64,000 nt of DNA from an uncultured Coriobacteriaceae bacterium. GTDB lineage: Bacteria > Actinomycetota > Coriobacteriia > Coriobacteriales > Coriobacteriaceae. The notes beneath the pieces were generated by a model, which worked only from the letters and a program-made list of their open reading frames with translations, did not search any database and was not told the origin of the DNA. This document shows, one piece after another, positions 15,552-24,465 of the stretch. The DNA is taken from the NCBI GenBank assembly GCA_949298635.1, contig CASFXG010000002.1, positions 1 to 64,000 on the forward strand, in the 5' to 3' direction. The position numbers and the translations under genes were made by a program. Each line of letters opens with the position of its first letter. Position 1 is the stretch's first letter.

Positions 15552-16247
15552 TCAGAGGCTGCCCTTGGTGGAGGGGATGCCACGCACGCGCGCGTCCTGC
15601 TCGCATGCGAAGCGCATCGCACGGCCAACGGCTTTGAACGCCGCCTCGATGATGTGATGCGAGTTCTCGCCGGCGAGCTCGCGCACGTGGAGCGTCACCC
15701 CGGCGTCGCGCGCGAAGGCGTAGAAGAACTCGACGGCGAGCTCCGTGTCGAAATCGCCCACGCGCGGGGTCGGCAGCGGAAGGTCGCAGTACGCCTGTCC
15801 GCGCCCGGAGATATCCACCGCCGCCATGACGAGCGTTTCATCCATGGGGATCGCAACGTCGGCGAAGCGCTTGATGCGCTGCTTGTCGCCGAGCGCCTGC
15901 GCAAACGCCTGGCCGAGCACGATACCCGTATCCTCGACCGTGTGGTGCGCGTCGACCTCGGTATCGCCGAGCGCCTCGATTTTGAGGTCGAACAGGCCAT
16001 GGCGGGCGAACGCGCTCAGCATGTGGTCGAAGAACGGCACGCCAGTCGTGATGTCACAGGTGCCGGTGCCATCGAGCGAAAGCGAGAGCGTGATATCCGT
16101 CTCGCCCGTCACGCGCTGGACGGTCGCGGTGCGCGCGCTCGTCGAAAACAGCTCATCGAGCCCCGCACTCGTGCGCGCGGCGCTTTCCGTCGCCGTCGCG
16201 GCAGACGTCGCCGCCAGATCGCGCGGCTGCTTCTTGTAGATGGTCAT
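15552..16247 (-). CDS. hisB: Imidazoleglycerol-phosphate dehydratase
   Basis: 231 residues. It dehydrates IGP to imidazole acetol phosphate using Mn. Family motifs are RVTGETDI, GVPFFDHML, DAHHTVEDTGI and ENSHHIIEAAFKA, with both His-rich metal sites intact. Only the dehydratase is present; the bifunctional E. coli form also has an N-terminal histidinol-phosphatase domain, absent here. The N-terminal 55 residues before the core are Thr/Ala-rich and longer than usual. ATG 16247 overlaps the hisC stop by 4 bp. Confidence 0.97.
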   Translation of the reverse strand: MTIYKKQPRDLAATSAATATESAARTSAGLDELFSTSARTATVQRVTGETDITLSLSLDGTGTCDITTGVPFFDHMLSAFARHGLFDLKIEALGDTEVDAHHTVEDTGIVLGQAFAQALGDKQRIKRFADVAIPMDETLVMAAVDISGRGQAYCDLPLPTPRVGDFDTELAVEFFYAFARDAGVTLHVRELAGENSHHIIEAAFKAVGRAMRFACEQDARVRGIPSTKGSL

Positions 16248-17353
16248 GACTCGTCCCCCTTCAGAAGCTCGGCAAGCGCCGAGAGCACCGCGTCGTTCTC
16301 CTCGGGCGTTCCCACGGTGATGCGCAGGCACCCGGCAAGCCCCGGCGCGGAGCTGAAATCACGTACCAGGATAGAATACTCGTCACGCAGGCGCTCACGC
16401 ATCCGCGCGGCGTCCGGCAATCGCACGAGCAGGAAATTGCCCTGCCCACGCCATACACGACCAGCCGCAGAAGTGGCGGAAAGCAGCGCCTCGATGCCGG
16501 CGTGCAGGCGCTCGCGTTCCGAACGAATCTGCTCGACGACCGGCGCATAGGCATCGCGCGAACGTACCGCGACGAGCGCCGCCGCCTGCGTGAGCACGTT
16601 CACCGAGTAAATCTGGCGCACGGCGGAGAACACGTCGATCACGTCGGGTGCGGCAAGCACATACCCACAGCGGATCCCCGCCTCGCCGAACGCCTTGGAA
16701 AGCGTGCGCAGCACGACGAGGTTCGCATGACGCCCCACGAGCGGAACCGCGGAGGTTCCCTCGTCGGCAAACTCGCCATAGGCCTCATCGACCATCACGA
16801 TGCCGGGGCATGCGCGGCAGAGGCCTTCAACGAACTCGAGCGGCAGCACGTCGCCCGTGGGGTTATTCGGCGAGGTCACGATCACAAGATTCGCCGAGTG
16901 CGCAGCTTCTAGCGCCTCCGGGATGTTCGGAGCGAACGTCTCGGGGTCGCGCGAGATGCGCACGACATCCGTCTCGAGCAAGCTCGCGAAGAACGCATAC
17001 TCGCTGAAATCCGGCGGGCAGGTGAGGAGCGTACGACCTCGCCCGCCGAACGCGAGCAACAGGTTGAACAAGAGCTCGTCGCCGCCGTTGCCCACGCATA
17101 CCTGCGCGCGCTCAAGGCCATGGCGTGCCGCAAGCGCATCGCGGAGCTCGTTTGCAAGCGGGTCGGGATAGCGATTGAGGGGCGTGGCAGCGAGCGCGTC
17201 GTCGATCGCGGTGCGCACGCTGTCAGGCAGCGGGTAGGTGTTCTCGTTCGCCGAAAGGTTGATGCGGCACGGCGAGAACATGGGGTCATAGGGTTCGATG
17301 GCGGCGAGGTGCGGCTGCACAAGCGCGCGCATGCGGGCGGAAAGCTCAGCCAT
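16244..17353 (-). CDS. hisC: Histidinol-phosphate aminotransferase
   Basis: 369 residues. A class II PLP aminotransferase that converts imidazole acetol phosphate to histidinol phosphate. It shows RINLSANENTYPLP at the substrate-binding start, GNGGDELLFNL, SPNNPTGD, MVDEAYGEF and the PLP lysine in LRTLSKAFGEAG. The ATG at 17353 overlaps the last 8 nt of hisD (ATGGCTGA); the frame continues upstream without family resemblance, so this start is chosen. Confidence 0.96.
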   Translation of the reverse strand: MAELSARMRALVQPHLAAIEPYDPMFSPCRINLSANENTYPLPDSVRTAIDDALAATPLNRYPDPLANELRDALAARHGLERAQVCVGNGGDELLFNLLLAFGGRGRTLLTCPPDFSEYAFFASLLETDVVRISRDPETFAPNIPEALEAAHSANLVIVTSPNNPTGDVLPLEFVEGLCRACPGIVMVDEAYGEFADEGTSAVPLVGRHANLVVLRTLSKAFGEAGIRCGYVLAAPDVIDVFSAVRQIYSVNVLTQAAALVAVRSRDAYAPVVEQIRSERERLHAGIEALLSATSAAGRVWRGQGNFLLVRLPDAARMRERLRDEYSILVRDFSSAPGLAGCLRITVGTPEENDAVLSALAELLKGDES

Positions 17354-18785
17354 GGCGCTCACCCGCTCCCCCGGAAGCGTCGGCGCCGCAGCCATACTCG
17401 ATAATCCGCGGGTCGTCGTTTGGCCATGCGATGCGTGTGAGGTCTTCGGCTGCAAGCGCGGCGGGATCGAGCGCCTGGACGCCCTGCTCGAGCGCACGGC
17501 GCCTGAGCCCCGCCGAAAGCGCGTGCGCCCACAGACCCTCGCCCTGCGCGAGTTCCTGCGTAGCGGGGGCATCGGCAAGAAGTCCTTCCGGCGTGTAGCA
17601 GATGACGGAAGAGCGCTTTTGGAAATCGCTCACGGACAGCGGGCTCGAGAAGCGGGCCGTCCCGCCCGTGGGCAGCGTATGGTTGGGGCCGGCGACGTAA
17701 TCGCCGAGCGGCTCGGAACTCCACGCGCCCACGAAGATGGCGCCTGCGTTCCTAATGGAGCCGAGCAAGCCGAGCGCGTTCTCGCAGTGGAGCTCCAAGT
17801 GTTCGGGAGCGACGGTGTTCACCGCGTCGACGGCGACGGCGAGATCGGGAGCGACCACGATAACGCCCTCGTTGTCGAGCGAGGCGCGCGTGATCTCTTC
17901 GCGCGGGCTCTGCGAGCAGAACAGCTCGAGCGCCTCCTCCACGCGCCGCGCGAACCCAGCATTGCAGGTGATGAGGTAGCACGCGGCAAGCGGATCGTGC
18001 TCCGCCTGCGCCATGAGGTCCGCCGCGACCACGGCGGGTTCGGCAGAGGCATCCGCGAGCACGCAGACCTCGGAGGGGCCGGCTACCATGTCGATGCCCA
18101 CATCGCCCGAAACGAGCTGCTTGGCAGCGGCGACATAGGCGTTACCCGGGCCGGTGACGACATCGACGGGAGCGATGGTTTCCGTGCCATAGGCGAGCGC
18201 GGCGATCGCCTGCGCGCCACCCACCGTGTAGATCTCGTCCACGCCGGCGACGGCTGCCGCGGCAAGCGTGTAGGGCGAGATGCCGCCCGTGATGGCGTCG
18301 GCACCCTTCTGCGGCGGCGTGACCATGACGATGCGCTCGACACCCGCAACCTTCGCCGGAATAGCGTTCATGAGCACCGTCGAAGGGTACTGCGCGCGCC
18401 CGCCGGGGATGTAGATACCCGCCGCCGCGACGGGTGTGACCTTCACGCCAAGAAGCGTGCCGTCCGCGCGGGTGGTGAACCAAGATTGCTCGAGCTCACG
18501 CTCATGGAACGCGCGAATCTGGCGAGCGGCCTTCTCGAGCGCCGCGCGAAAGGGAGCGTCTACAATGTCGAGCGCGCGTTCGAGCACTTCGCGTGGGAGA
18601 CGCAGGCTGTCGAGCTCGACGCCGTCGAAGCGGGCGCTGTGTTCTCGCAGGGCTGCGTCGCCGCGCTCCCGCACGTCCGCTACGATGTCGCGGGCAGAGG
18701 CGACAATGGCTGACGGCAGCACCCCTTTACGGATGAGCTGCGCCGGCCGAAGCCGCTCGCCGGGCTTGAGAACGATAGTTTTCAT
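17346..18785 (-). CDS. hisD: Histidinol dehydrogenase
   Basis: 479 residues. It oxidises histidinol to histidine in two NAD-dependent steps with zinc. Signature segments are AAGIYIPGGRAQYPSTVLM, VGGAQAIAALAYGTETI, GPGNAYVAAAK, the family pattern IDMVAGPSEVCVLAD, and GPNHTLPTGGTARF. It is about 45 residues longer than the usual 430-435, mostly at the C-terminus (EGLWAHALSAG onward). It is the first gene of the his operon. ATG 18785 follows AGGGGAG; the upstream frame is not HisD-like. Confidence 0.97.
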   Translation of the reverse strand: MKTIVLKPGERLRPAQLIRKGVLPSAIVASARDIVADVRERGDAALREHSARFDGVELDSLRLPREVLERALDIVDAPFRAALEKAARQIRAFHERELEQSWFTTRADGTLLGVKVTPVAAAGIYIPGGRAQYPSTVLMNAIPAKVAGVERIVMVTPPQKGADAITGGISPYTLAAAAVAGVDEIYTVGGAQAIAALAYGTETIAPVDVVTGPGNAYVAAAKQLVSGDVGIDMVAGPSEVCVLADASAEPAVVAADLMAQAEHDPLAACYLITCNAGFARRVEEALELFCSQSPREEITRASLDNEGVIVVAPDLAVAVDAVNTVAPEHLELHCENALGLLGSIRNAGAIFVGAWSSEPLGDYVAGPNHTLPTGGTARFSSPLSVSDFQKRSSVICYTPEGLLADAPATQELAQGEGLWAHALSAGLRRRALEQGVQALDPAALAAEDLTRIAWPNDDPRIIEYGCGADASGGAGERHG

Positions 18786-18895
18786 GAGAGAGGTCTCCCC
18801 TCTTGATCCTACGCATGGCAGGGATGCGAAGCTCCCCTTCAGCCTGAAAGGGCGCACAGCGAAACCGTACGCCCCAAGCAGCAATTCTTGGGTAA

Positions 18896-18924
18896 ACTTT
18901 ATCATGGTAAAGCGTTCCGCACAA
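18896..18924 (-). promoter_or_regulatory. Candidate his operon promoter
   Basis: TTGTGC (18919-18924) and TAAAGT (18896-18901) are spaced 17 bp. A small hairpin (cccaag/cttggg, 18873-18892) would form at the very start of the transcript. I found no T-box and no His-rich leader peptide in the 110-nt leader. Confidence 0.35.
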
Positions 18925-18973
18925 ACGCAGCGCGCACCGCACGAAACGCTGTTACCAACCTGCAACGAGCGGT

Positions 18974-19006
18974 GTGAGAATTTCCGTCCAGGACTCAGAT
19001 TCTCAC
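18974..19006 (+). promoter_or_regulatory. Operator-like dyad before the nucleoside hydrolase gene
   Basis: gtgagaat and attctcac are perfect 8-bp arms separated by 17 bp, ending 15 nt before the ATG at 19022. It could be an operator or an mRNA hairpin near the ribosome binding site. Confidence 0.45.
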
Positions 19007-19021
19007 GCAACGGGAGGCGCC

Positions 19022-19984
19022 ATGACGAAGCTCATCCTCGACCTCGATACGGGCATCGACGATACCCTTGCCCTGCTCTATGCGCTCGCCTCGCCAGACG
19101 CCGAGCTCATCGGCATCACGGGCACCTTCGGCAACGTCTCCATGGAGACGGGCGTGGCGAACGACCTCGCGCTCCTTGAGCTCTTCGGTCGGCCAGACAT
19201 CCCCGTCTTCGCCGGCACCGACCACCCGAGCTGGGCGGACTCGTTTTCCGTCATGCCCGAGAGCGGGCGGTTCCACGGACGAAACGGCACAGGCAACGTC
19301 GAGATCCCTGCTTGTGCCCGCGCGAAGGCGCAAGCGCTCCCGGCCGTCGAGTTCCTCGTCGAAGCCCTGCGCACGAACGGCTCAGATGAGCTCATCGTGG
19401 TGCCCACGGGCGCTTCGACAAACATCGCCGCCGCCCTCGAAGCGGCACCAGATATCGTCGAACGCGCGCGCATCGTCATGATGGGCGGCGCGCTCACGCA
19501 ACCGGGTAACGTCACCCCCTTCGCCGAGGCGAACATCATGCAGGATCCGGAAGCATCGGCCAGGCTCTTTACGGCGGGCGCCCAGATCACTATGGTCGGC
19601 CTCGATGTGACCACGCAGGTGAAGCTCACGCGCGAGCAAGCGGAGGCGTACCGCGCGACCGGCACTGCCACAGGCGCCTTCCTCTCCGACATGCTCGCCT
19701 ACTACACCGATGTGACCGAAGAAGCGCACCCCACGGGCGTTCCCGGCTGCAATCTGCACGACCCGCTCGCAGTGGCCTCGGCGCTCGACCCGTCGCTCAT
19801 AGATACCTTCACCTGCGACATCATGGTCGAGACCGAAGGTGCCGGCCGCGGGCGCACCATCGGCGACCCTGCACGCGTCACCTGCCCGAGTGGCCGCACG
19901 CAGGTCGCACTCGCCGTCGACGCGGAACGTTTCGCCGAGCGCTTCATGGAACGCACGCTCGCCTTCGTGCGCCGCTGCCCGTAG
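19022..19984 (+). CDS. Ribonucleoside hydrolase
   Basis: 320 residues. Members of this family cleave the N-glycosidic bond of nucleosides to free base and ribose. The calcium-binding N-terminus is DLDTGIDD (residues 7-14, usually DTDPGIDD), with PTGAS, MMGGAL, NIMQDPEA and the catalytic-loop NLHDPLAVA near 255. GGGAGG precedes the ATG. The substrate (purine, pyrimidine or both) cannot be told. Ribokinase follows after 50 nt, so the pair would turn nucleosides into ribose-5-phosphate, which fits salvage and PRPP supply to the his genes on either side. Confidence 0.93.
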   Translation: MTKLILDLDTGIDDTLALLYALASPDAELIGITGTFGNVSMETGVANDLALLELFGRPDIPVFAGTDHPSWADSFSVMPESGRFHGRNGTGNVEIPACARAKAQALPAVEFLVEALRTNGSDELIVVPTGASTNIAAALEAAPDIVERARIVMMGGALTQPGNVTPFAEANIMQDPEASARLFTAGAQITMVGLDVTTQVKLTREQAEAYRATGTATGAFLSDMLAYYTDVTEEAHPTGVPGCNLHDPLAVASALDPSLIDTFTCDIMVETEGAGRGRTIGDPARVTCPSGRTQVALAVDAERFAERFMERTLAFVRRCP

Positions 19985-20034
19985 GCGCTCGCACCACCGG
20001 CACACAATCGATCAGCACGGGAGAAAGGAACGAC

Positions 20035-20940
20035 ATGCCGCGCGTCATCGTTTTCGGAAGCCTGAACATGGATCTTTCCATCGCCTGCAGTCGCATGCCG
20101 CAAGCCGGTGAGACCATCAGCGGCTCCGGCTTCATCACCAACGCCGGCGGCAAGGGGGCAAACCAAGCGGTCGCCGCCGCGCGCCTGGGAGCGGAAACCT
20201 GCATGATTGGTGCGGTGGGAGCGGATGCCTTCGGCGACGAGCTCCGACGCGGCCTAGAAGCCGCGGGCGTGGACATCGCAGAGCTGGCTACCGTCGAGGA
20301 GACGCCCACCGGTGTCGCCGTCATCATCCGCACCGACGGGGACAACCGGATCGTCCTCGACCCTGGAGCAAACCACGCGCTGCGCATCGCGGATGTTGAA
20401 GCTGCTCTCGAACGGGTAGCGCAGCCGGGCGACATCTTCGTCACGCAGCTCGAATGCGACGTCGAGACAACGTTCTCCGCGCTCGCCGCCGCGCACGAGC
20501 GGCGTCTGTATACCATCTTCAATCCCGCGCCGGCCTGCGAGATTCCACCAGAAACCTGGCACAGCGTCGATCTGCTCTGCCTGAACGAGACGGAATGTGC
20601 CGCGATCTCGGGCATGTTGCCGGTCAACGAGGACACCGCGGCTGCCGCGTTCAAACGCCTCGCTGCGCTGGGTGTGGGGCGTGCGATCATCACGCGCGGC
20701 GAGGACGGCTCGAACGTCTACGACGCCGAGCTATCGGCGCACGTCCCCGCCCTCGCTGTCGAGGCGGTAGATACCACCGCTGCGGGCGATACGTATATCG
20801 GCGCCCTCGCCGCGGCGCTCGTGGCGGAAAAGCCGCTCCTCGATGCGGCGTCGTGGGCATCGGCCGCGGCGGCACTCGCTGTCACGCGCGTGGGCGCCCA
20901 GTGCTCGATTCCTAAGAAATGCGAGGTAGATGCGCTATAG
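20035..20940 (+). CDS. rbsK: Ribokinase
   Basis: 301 residues. A PfkB-family kinase that phosphorylates ribose at O5. It has GSLNMDLS at the start, the NAGGKGANQAVAAARLG signature, GAVGADAFG, and the C-terminal anion hole and base DTTAAGDTYIGALA, in which the usual Gly before Ala-Gly-Asp is Ala. The catalytic Asp is present. It shares a transcript with the nucleoside hydrolase. Its stop codon meets that of hisZG: the two genes converge and overlap by 6 bp. Confidence 0.93.
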   Translation: MPRVIVFGSLNMDLSIACSRMPQAGETISGSGFITNAGGKGANQAVAAARLGAETCMIGAVGADAFGDELRRGLEAAGVDIAELATVEETPTGVAVIIRTDGDNRIVLDPGANHALRIADVEAALERVAQPGDIFVTQLECDVETTFSALAAAHERRLYTIFNPAPACEIPPETWHSVDLLCLNETECAAISGMLPVNEDTAAAAFKRLAALGVGRAIITRGEDGSNVYDAELSAHVPALAVEAVDTTAAGDTYIGALAAALVAEKPLLDAASWASAAAALAVTRVGAQCSIPKKCEVDAL

Positions 20941-22629
20941 CGAGCGTGCCGCATCCAGCCGTGCGGCGAGCGCGTGCAGCCGCGCGTCGAGCCGGGCGCG
21001 GCCGGGGTTCGCGAAGAACCGCGCGGTGCACTCCATGATCTCCCCGGTGATGACGAGGTCGTTCTCGCGGAGCGTCGTGCCCGTCGCCGTGATATCCACA
21101 ATGCGGTCCGTCATGCCCACAATGGGGCCGAGCTCGATGTTGCCGTGGAGCGTCACGATGTCCGCCGTGACGCCACGGCGCTCGTACCAGGCGCGTGCGA
21201 TGCGCGGGTACTTCGTCGCCACGCGAAGCGTTCCGCGGCGGGCATAGGCGCGTTCGGCGAGGCCTTTGCGACCGGCCGGTTCCGCCTCGATAAAGCGGCA
21301 GGCGCCGTAACCCATGTCGATGAGCTCGAGCAGGTTGAGGTTCGCCTCGATGAGGGAGTCGCGACCGCAGAAACCGCAATCCGCACCGCCTGCGGCCACG
21401 AAGGCGGGGGCGTCGGTGGCGCGCACGATCACGAACTCCACGTCGCCCACGAAATCGGCGGCATCGGGCGCGCGCAGGTCGCGTCCGCGCACGATGAGGC
21501 GCCGTCCCGGGTCGACGAGCTCTGAGACATCGAAGCCCGCCGCCGCGAGCGCCTCCACAGTACCGTCCTTGAGCGAACCCTTCGGCACGGCGATGCGAAG
21601 GGCTTCCTCCGCCGCGCGAACGACGGCGTGATCCGCGCTCGCCCCTTGCGCCACCCCACCGGCGTCGAGGGCGTCTTCAAGTCGCTCGAGCGAAAACGCG
21701 AAGCCCGCCGCCGGCACCTGACCTGCTCCCGGAAACGCGCCCTCGAGCGCGGCGTCGTAGCGCCCGCCCGAACCCACGGGATCCGCCATGCCGCTCGCGT
21801 ACGCCTTGAACACGAGCCCGGTATAGTAATCGAACGAATTCATGATTGAGAAGTCGAACGAGAGCGCTCCCTGGGCGCTGTATGCCGCAAAGCGGTCGGC
21901 GAGCGCGCGGAGCTCGTCGGTCTGGGACTCGGCGATACCCGCCGCCGCAAGGAGCGCATCCACGCGGTCAAGCGCGGCGACGCCCCCGTGCAGGCGCGGA
22001 AGCTCGGAAATGGCGCGCTGAAGACTCTCGGCAAGATTCGCCTCGGTGAGCCGGGCGTCGAGGTCCACGAAGTCGTTCGCATGGACGAGCTCGAGCACGT
22101 CGCGGGCGAGCGCCTCGTCCGCCGCACAGGCAAGCAGCTTCATAAACGGACGCACGCTGCCCGCGACGATACGCCACGATGGCAGGTCGAGCGCGCGCAG
22201 GGCATCGATCACGAGCTCGAGCATTTCGGCATCGCCCTCGACGCCGCCGAGGCCGATGAGTTCGAAGCCGAGCTGTGTGAACTGCCGCGCGGCGCCCACG
22301 TTGCGCGGTTGCGAGCGCACGAGTGGCGCCTCGTAGCGCAGGCGCAGCGGAAGCTCGGCATCGCGCAGGCGCGCAGCCACCAACCGAACGATGGGAAGGG
22401 TGTTATCGGAGCGCACCGTAAGCAAACGACCGTCGTCATCGAAGAGTTTGAACGGCGTGTCCACCGCGCGCCCCGCGCCGGCGAGCGCACGCGGATCCTC
22501 GAGCAACGGCGTCTCGACGGGAAGGTAGCCACGGGCTTTGAAGCACGCTCGCACGCCGGCCGCGATCTCCTCGCGCACCTGCGCCTCTTCGGGCAGGATA
22601 TCCCTGAACCCCCACGGTGTCGTGTTCAT
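20935..22629 (-). CDS. hisZG: HisZ-HisG fusion: ATP phosphoribosyltransferase
   Basis: 564 residues in one uninterrupted frame. Residues 1 to about 325 are HisZ, the catalytically inactive histidyl-tRNA synthetase paralogue: WGFRDILPEEA, PLLEDPRAL, TVRSDNTLPIVRL, FTQLGFELIG (117-126), FSIMNSFDYYTGL and VGSGGRYD (285-292). A short linker leads to short-form HisG (about 344-564): LRIAVPKGSL, NIELGPIVGMTDRIVD and the PRPP loop ITATGTTLREND. HisG condenses ATP and PRPP; in other bacteria short HisG needs HisZ as a separate regulatory subunit. Here the two are one chain. It is 2 kb upstream of hisD and not contiguous with the his operon. Confidence 0.95.
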   Translation of the reverse strand: MNTTPWGFRDILPEEAQVREEIAAGVRACFKARGYLPVETPLLEDPRALAGAGRAVDTPFKLFDDDGRLLTVRSDNTLPIVRLVAARLRDAELPLRLRYEAPLVRSQPRNVGAARQFTQLGFELIGLGGVEGDAEMLELVIDALRALDLPSWRIVAGSVRPFMKLLACAADEALARDVLELVHANDFVDLDARLTEANLAESLQRAISELPRLHGGVAALDRVDALLAAAGIAESQTDELRALADRFAAYSAQGALSFDFSIMNSFDYYTGLVFKAYASGMADPVGSGGRYDAALEGAFPGAGQVPAAGFAFSLERLEDALDAGGVAQGASADHAVVRAAEEALRIAVPKGSLKDGTVEALAAAGFDVSELVDPGRRLIVRGRDLRAPDAADFVGDVEFVIVRATDAPAFVAAGGADCGFCGRDSLIEANLNLLELIDMGYGACRFIEAEPAGRKGLAERAYARRGTLRVATKYPRIARAWYERRGVTADIVTLHGNIELGPIVGMTDRIVDITATGTTLRENDLVITGEIMECTARFFANPGRARLDARLHALAARLDAARSL

Positions 22630-22712
22630 GCGCCGTTCCCTTCCGCCAGATGCGCCCGTCCTACATACAGTCGCATTACTTTACCACAGCAAAGTACCAG
22701 CTGCGTAAAGAA

Positions 22713-22740
22713 AGAGCCCCCGGCGCGTACCGAGGGCTCT
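22713..22740 (-). terminator. Terminator of the mannose-type PTS operon
   Basis: Minus-strand stem agagccctcgg/ccgggggctct is followed by tttcttta. It lies 62 nt after the IID stop codon. Confidence 0.82.
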
Positions 22741-22801
22741 TGAGCTGCCGAGGGGCATCGGCGCGGACGCCGCCTCACGGGACACCTGCGCGAAGAGGTC
22801 G

Positions 22802-23635
22802 CTACAGCATCGACCCGATCCAGCATGCGGCGATGCACACCACGATGGTGCCCACGAGCACGTAGGTGGTCTTGATCTTCTTGCCCATGATCCAATACAT
22901 GAAGCCGAACACCGCGAGCTGCGGCAGGCAGGGCATGATCATGTCGAAGTAGTCGGAGACGGGCTGCGCGAAGTCGCCCGTGCCCACGGTGATCATCGAC
23001 AGGTCGAGCGCCACGTAGCTCGCGACCATGCCGCCGATGGCCGCCAGGCCAACGACGCTCACCGCGTACGTGACCTTCTCCATGACACCGCCCTTGGCAG
23101 CATCGGTGATGAACGTGGATCCGTACTGGTAGCCGAGCTTCAGGCCGAACCAGCGGATCAGCAGGCCGGGGATGTTGAAGATGAGCAACAGCAAGATGGC
23201 GCCGATGGGGCTTCCCTGCTGGGCGAAGCCGATAGCGATACCCGTGCCGATCACGCGCAGCGTGCCCGCGATGAGCGAGTCGCCGATGCCTGCCAGAGGA
23301 CCCATGAGCGAGGTCTTGACGGCCGTGATGGCAGAATCGTCGAAGTCGTCGCTCGCGGCGTTCTCTTCCTCCATCGCGGCGTCGATGCCCATGAGCAGCG
23401 TGGAGAGCTGCGGGGTGATGGCCATGAAGTCGAGGGAGCGGGCATAGGCGCGCTTCTGCTTCTCGCTGCCGGGCTCGTAGACCTTCTCGATCACCGGCAC
23501 GATGCCGAACGAGTAGCCGATGTTCTGCTGCCGCTCGTAGTTCCACGAGCTATCGAGCATGCAGGAACGCCAGAACACCCGGCGAAGGTCGCGGTCGGTC
23601 AGCTTGCGCGCGGGCGCGGTCTTGATTTCGGACAT
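22802..23635 (-). CDS. PTS EIID component, mannose family
   Basis: 277 residues. EIID with EIIC forms the membrane channel of mannose-family phosphotransferase systems. The N-terminal cytoplasmic half holds DLRRVFWRSCMLDSSWNYERQQNIGYSF and GIDAAMEE, then TSLMGPLAGIGDSLI, the family signature; several hydrophobic helices follow (about 115-175 and 185-277). AAAGGAGG precedes the ATG. It is the last gene of btpA-IIB-IIC-IID. The sugar is unknown. Confidence 0.94.
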   Translation of the reverse strand: MSEIKTAPARKLTDRDLRRVFWRSCMLDSSWNYERQQNIGYSFGIVPVIEKVYEPGSEKQKRAYARSLDFMAITPQLSTLLMGIDAAMEEENAASDDFDDSAITAVKTSLMGPLAGIGDSLIAGTLRVIGTGIAIGFAQQGSPIGAILLLLIFNIPGLLIRWFGLKLGYQYGSTFITDAAKGGVMEKVTYAVSVVGLAAIGGMVASYVALDLSMITVGTGDFAQPVSDYFDMIMPCLPQLAVFGFMYWIMGKKIKTTYVLVGTIVVCIAACWIGSML

Positions 23636-23672
23636 TGCGAAAACCTCCTTTGCGGTCTTCTGCGGGCGGTGG

Positions 23673-24452
23673 TTAGAACTCGTTGTCGTCTTGCTCGGCC
23701 CCGGCCTGGACGGTCGAGAAGAGGCCGGTGTTGAAGACGAGCACGGCAGCGATCACCGCGGCGACGGCGGTGACGCCCACGACGTTCAGCCCACCGTACG
23801 CCACGAGCAGAAAGCCCATGAACAGGAAGCAGGCGAGCTTCTTCGACATGATCATGCGGGCGAGCATCGCGAAACCGATGGCCGGGATGATGCCCATGGC
23901 GTAGTTCAGGCCGTCGGTGATGAACGCGGGAATCGAGTCGACGATGCCCTGGATGGCCTGGGTGCCCACATAGAAGCCGGCAGCACAGAACGCGGCGGCG
24001 GAGATAACCTGGATGAGCACGAAGCCCCAGTGCATGAGGTCGATGCCGCGACGGTTGCAGTTGAGCGCATACGCATCTGCCTTGGCCGCCATGATGGGGC
24101 CGACGACCGCCATGAGGAAGTTCGACCACATGGACATGAGGAGCGACACCGGCACGGCGATAGCGACGGCCTCGGCGACGTCGGCGCCGGCGGCGATGAC
24201 ATAGGCGGTGCCGATCACGGAGCCGGAGGTCATGTCGGGCGGGTTGCTTGCGCCGATGGCCTGCGCGCCCAGGTACACGAGCTCGAGCGTGGCGCCCACC
24301 TGGCAGCCGATCGCCACATCGCCGAGCGCGACGCCCGTGAGCGTGCCGAGCACGAGCGGACGGTTGAACAGCGCGCTGTTAAAGCAGCTGTTGCAGTAGC
24401 CGAATGCGGACACAAAGAAAATGAATACGGTTTGCATCATCAGGTTGTCCAT
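23673..24452 (-). CDS. PTS EIIC component, mannose family
   Basis: 259 residues with seven or more hydrophobic segments. It shows NRPLVLGTLTGVALGDVAIG, GATLELVYLGAQAIGASNPPDMTSGSVIGTAY and a series of glycine-rich helices, matching mannose-type IIC. It carries the substrate path through the membrane with IID. GGGAGGAG precedes the ATG; it follows IIB by 13 nt. Confidence 0.94.
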   Translation of the reverse strand: MDNLMMQTVFIFFVSAFGYCNSCFNSALFNRPLVLGTLTGVALGDVAIGCQVGATLELVYLGAQAIGASNPPDMTSGSVIGTAYVIAAGADVAEAVAIAVPVSLLMSMWSNFLMAVVGPIMAAKADAYALNCNRRGIDLMHWGFVLIQVISAAAFCAAGFYVGTQAIQGIVDSIPAFITDGLNYAMGIIPAIGFAMLARMIMSKKLACFLFMGFLLVAYGGLNVVGVTAVAAVIAAVLVFNTGLFSTVQAGAEQDDNEF

Positions 24453-24465
24453 GGATTTCTCCTCC

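Noticed and set aside
18786-18895. T-box or histidine leader peptide before hisD
   Set aside because: No T-box consensus and no run of His codons after a start could be found in the leader.
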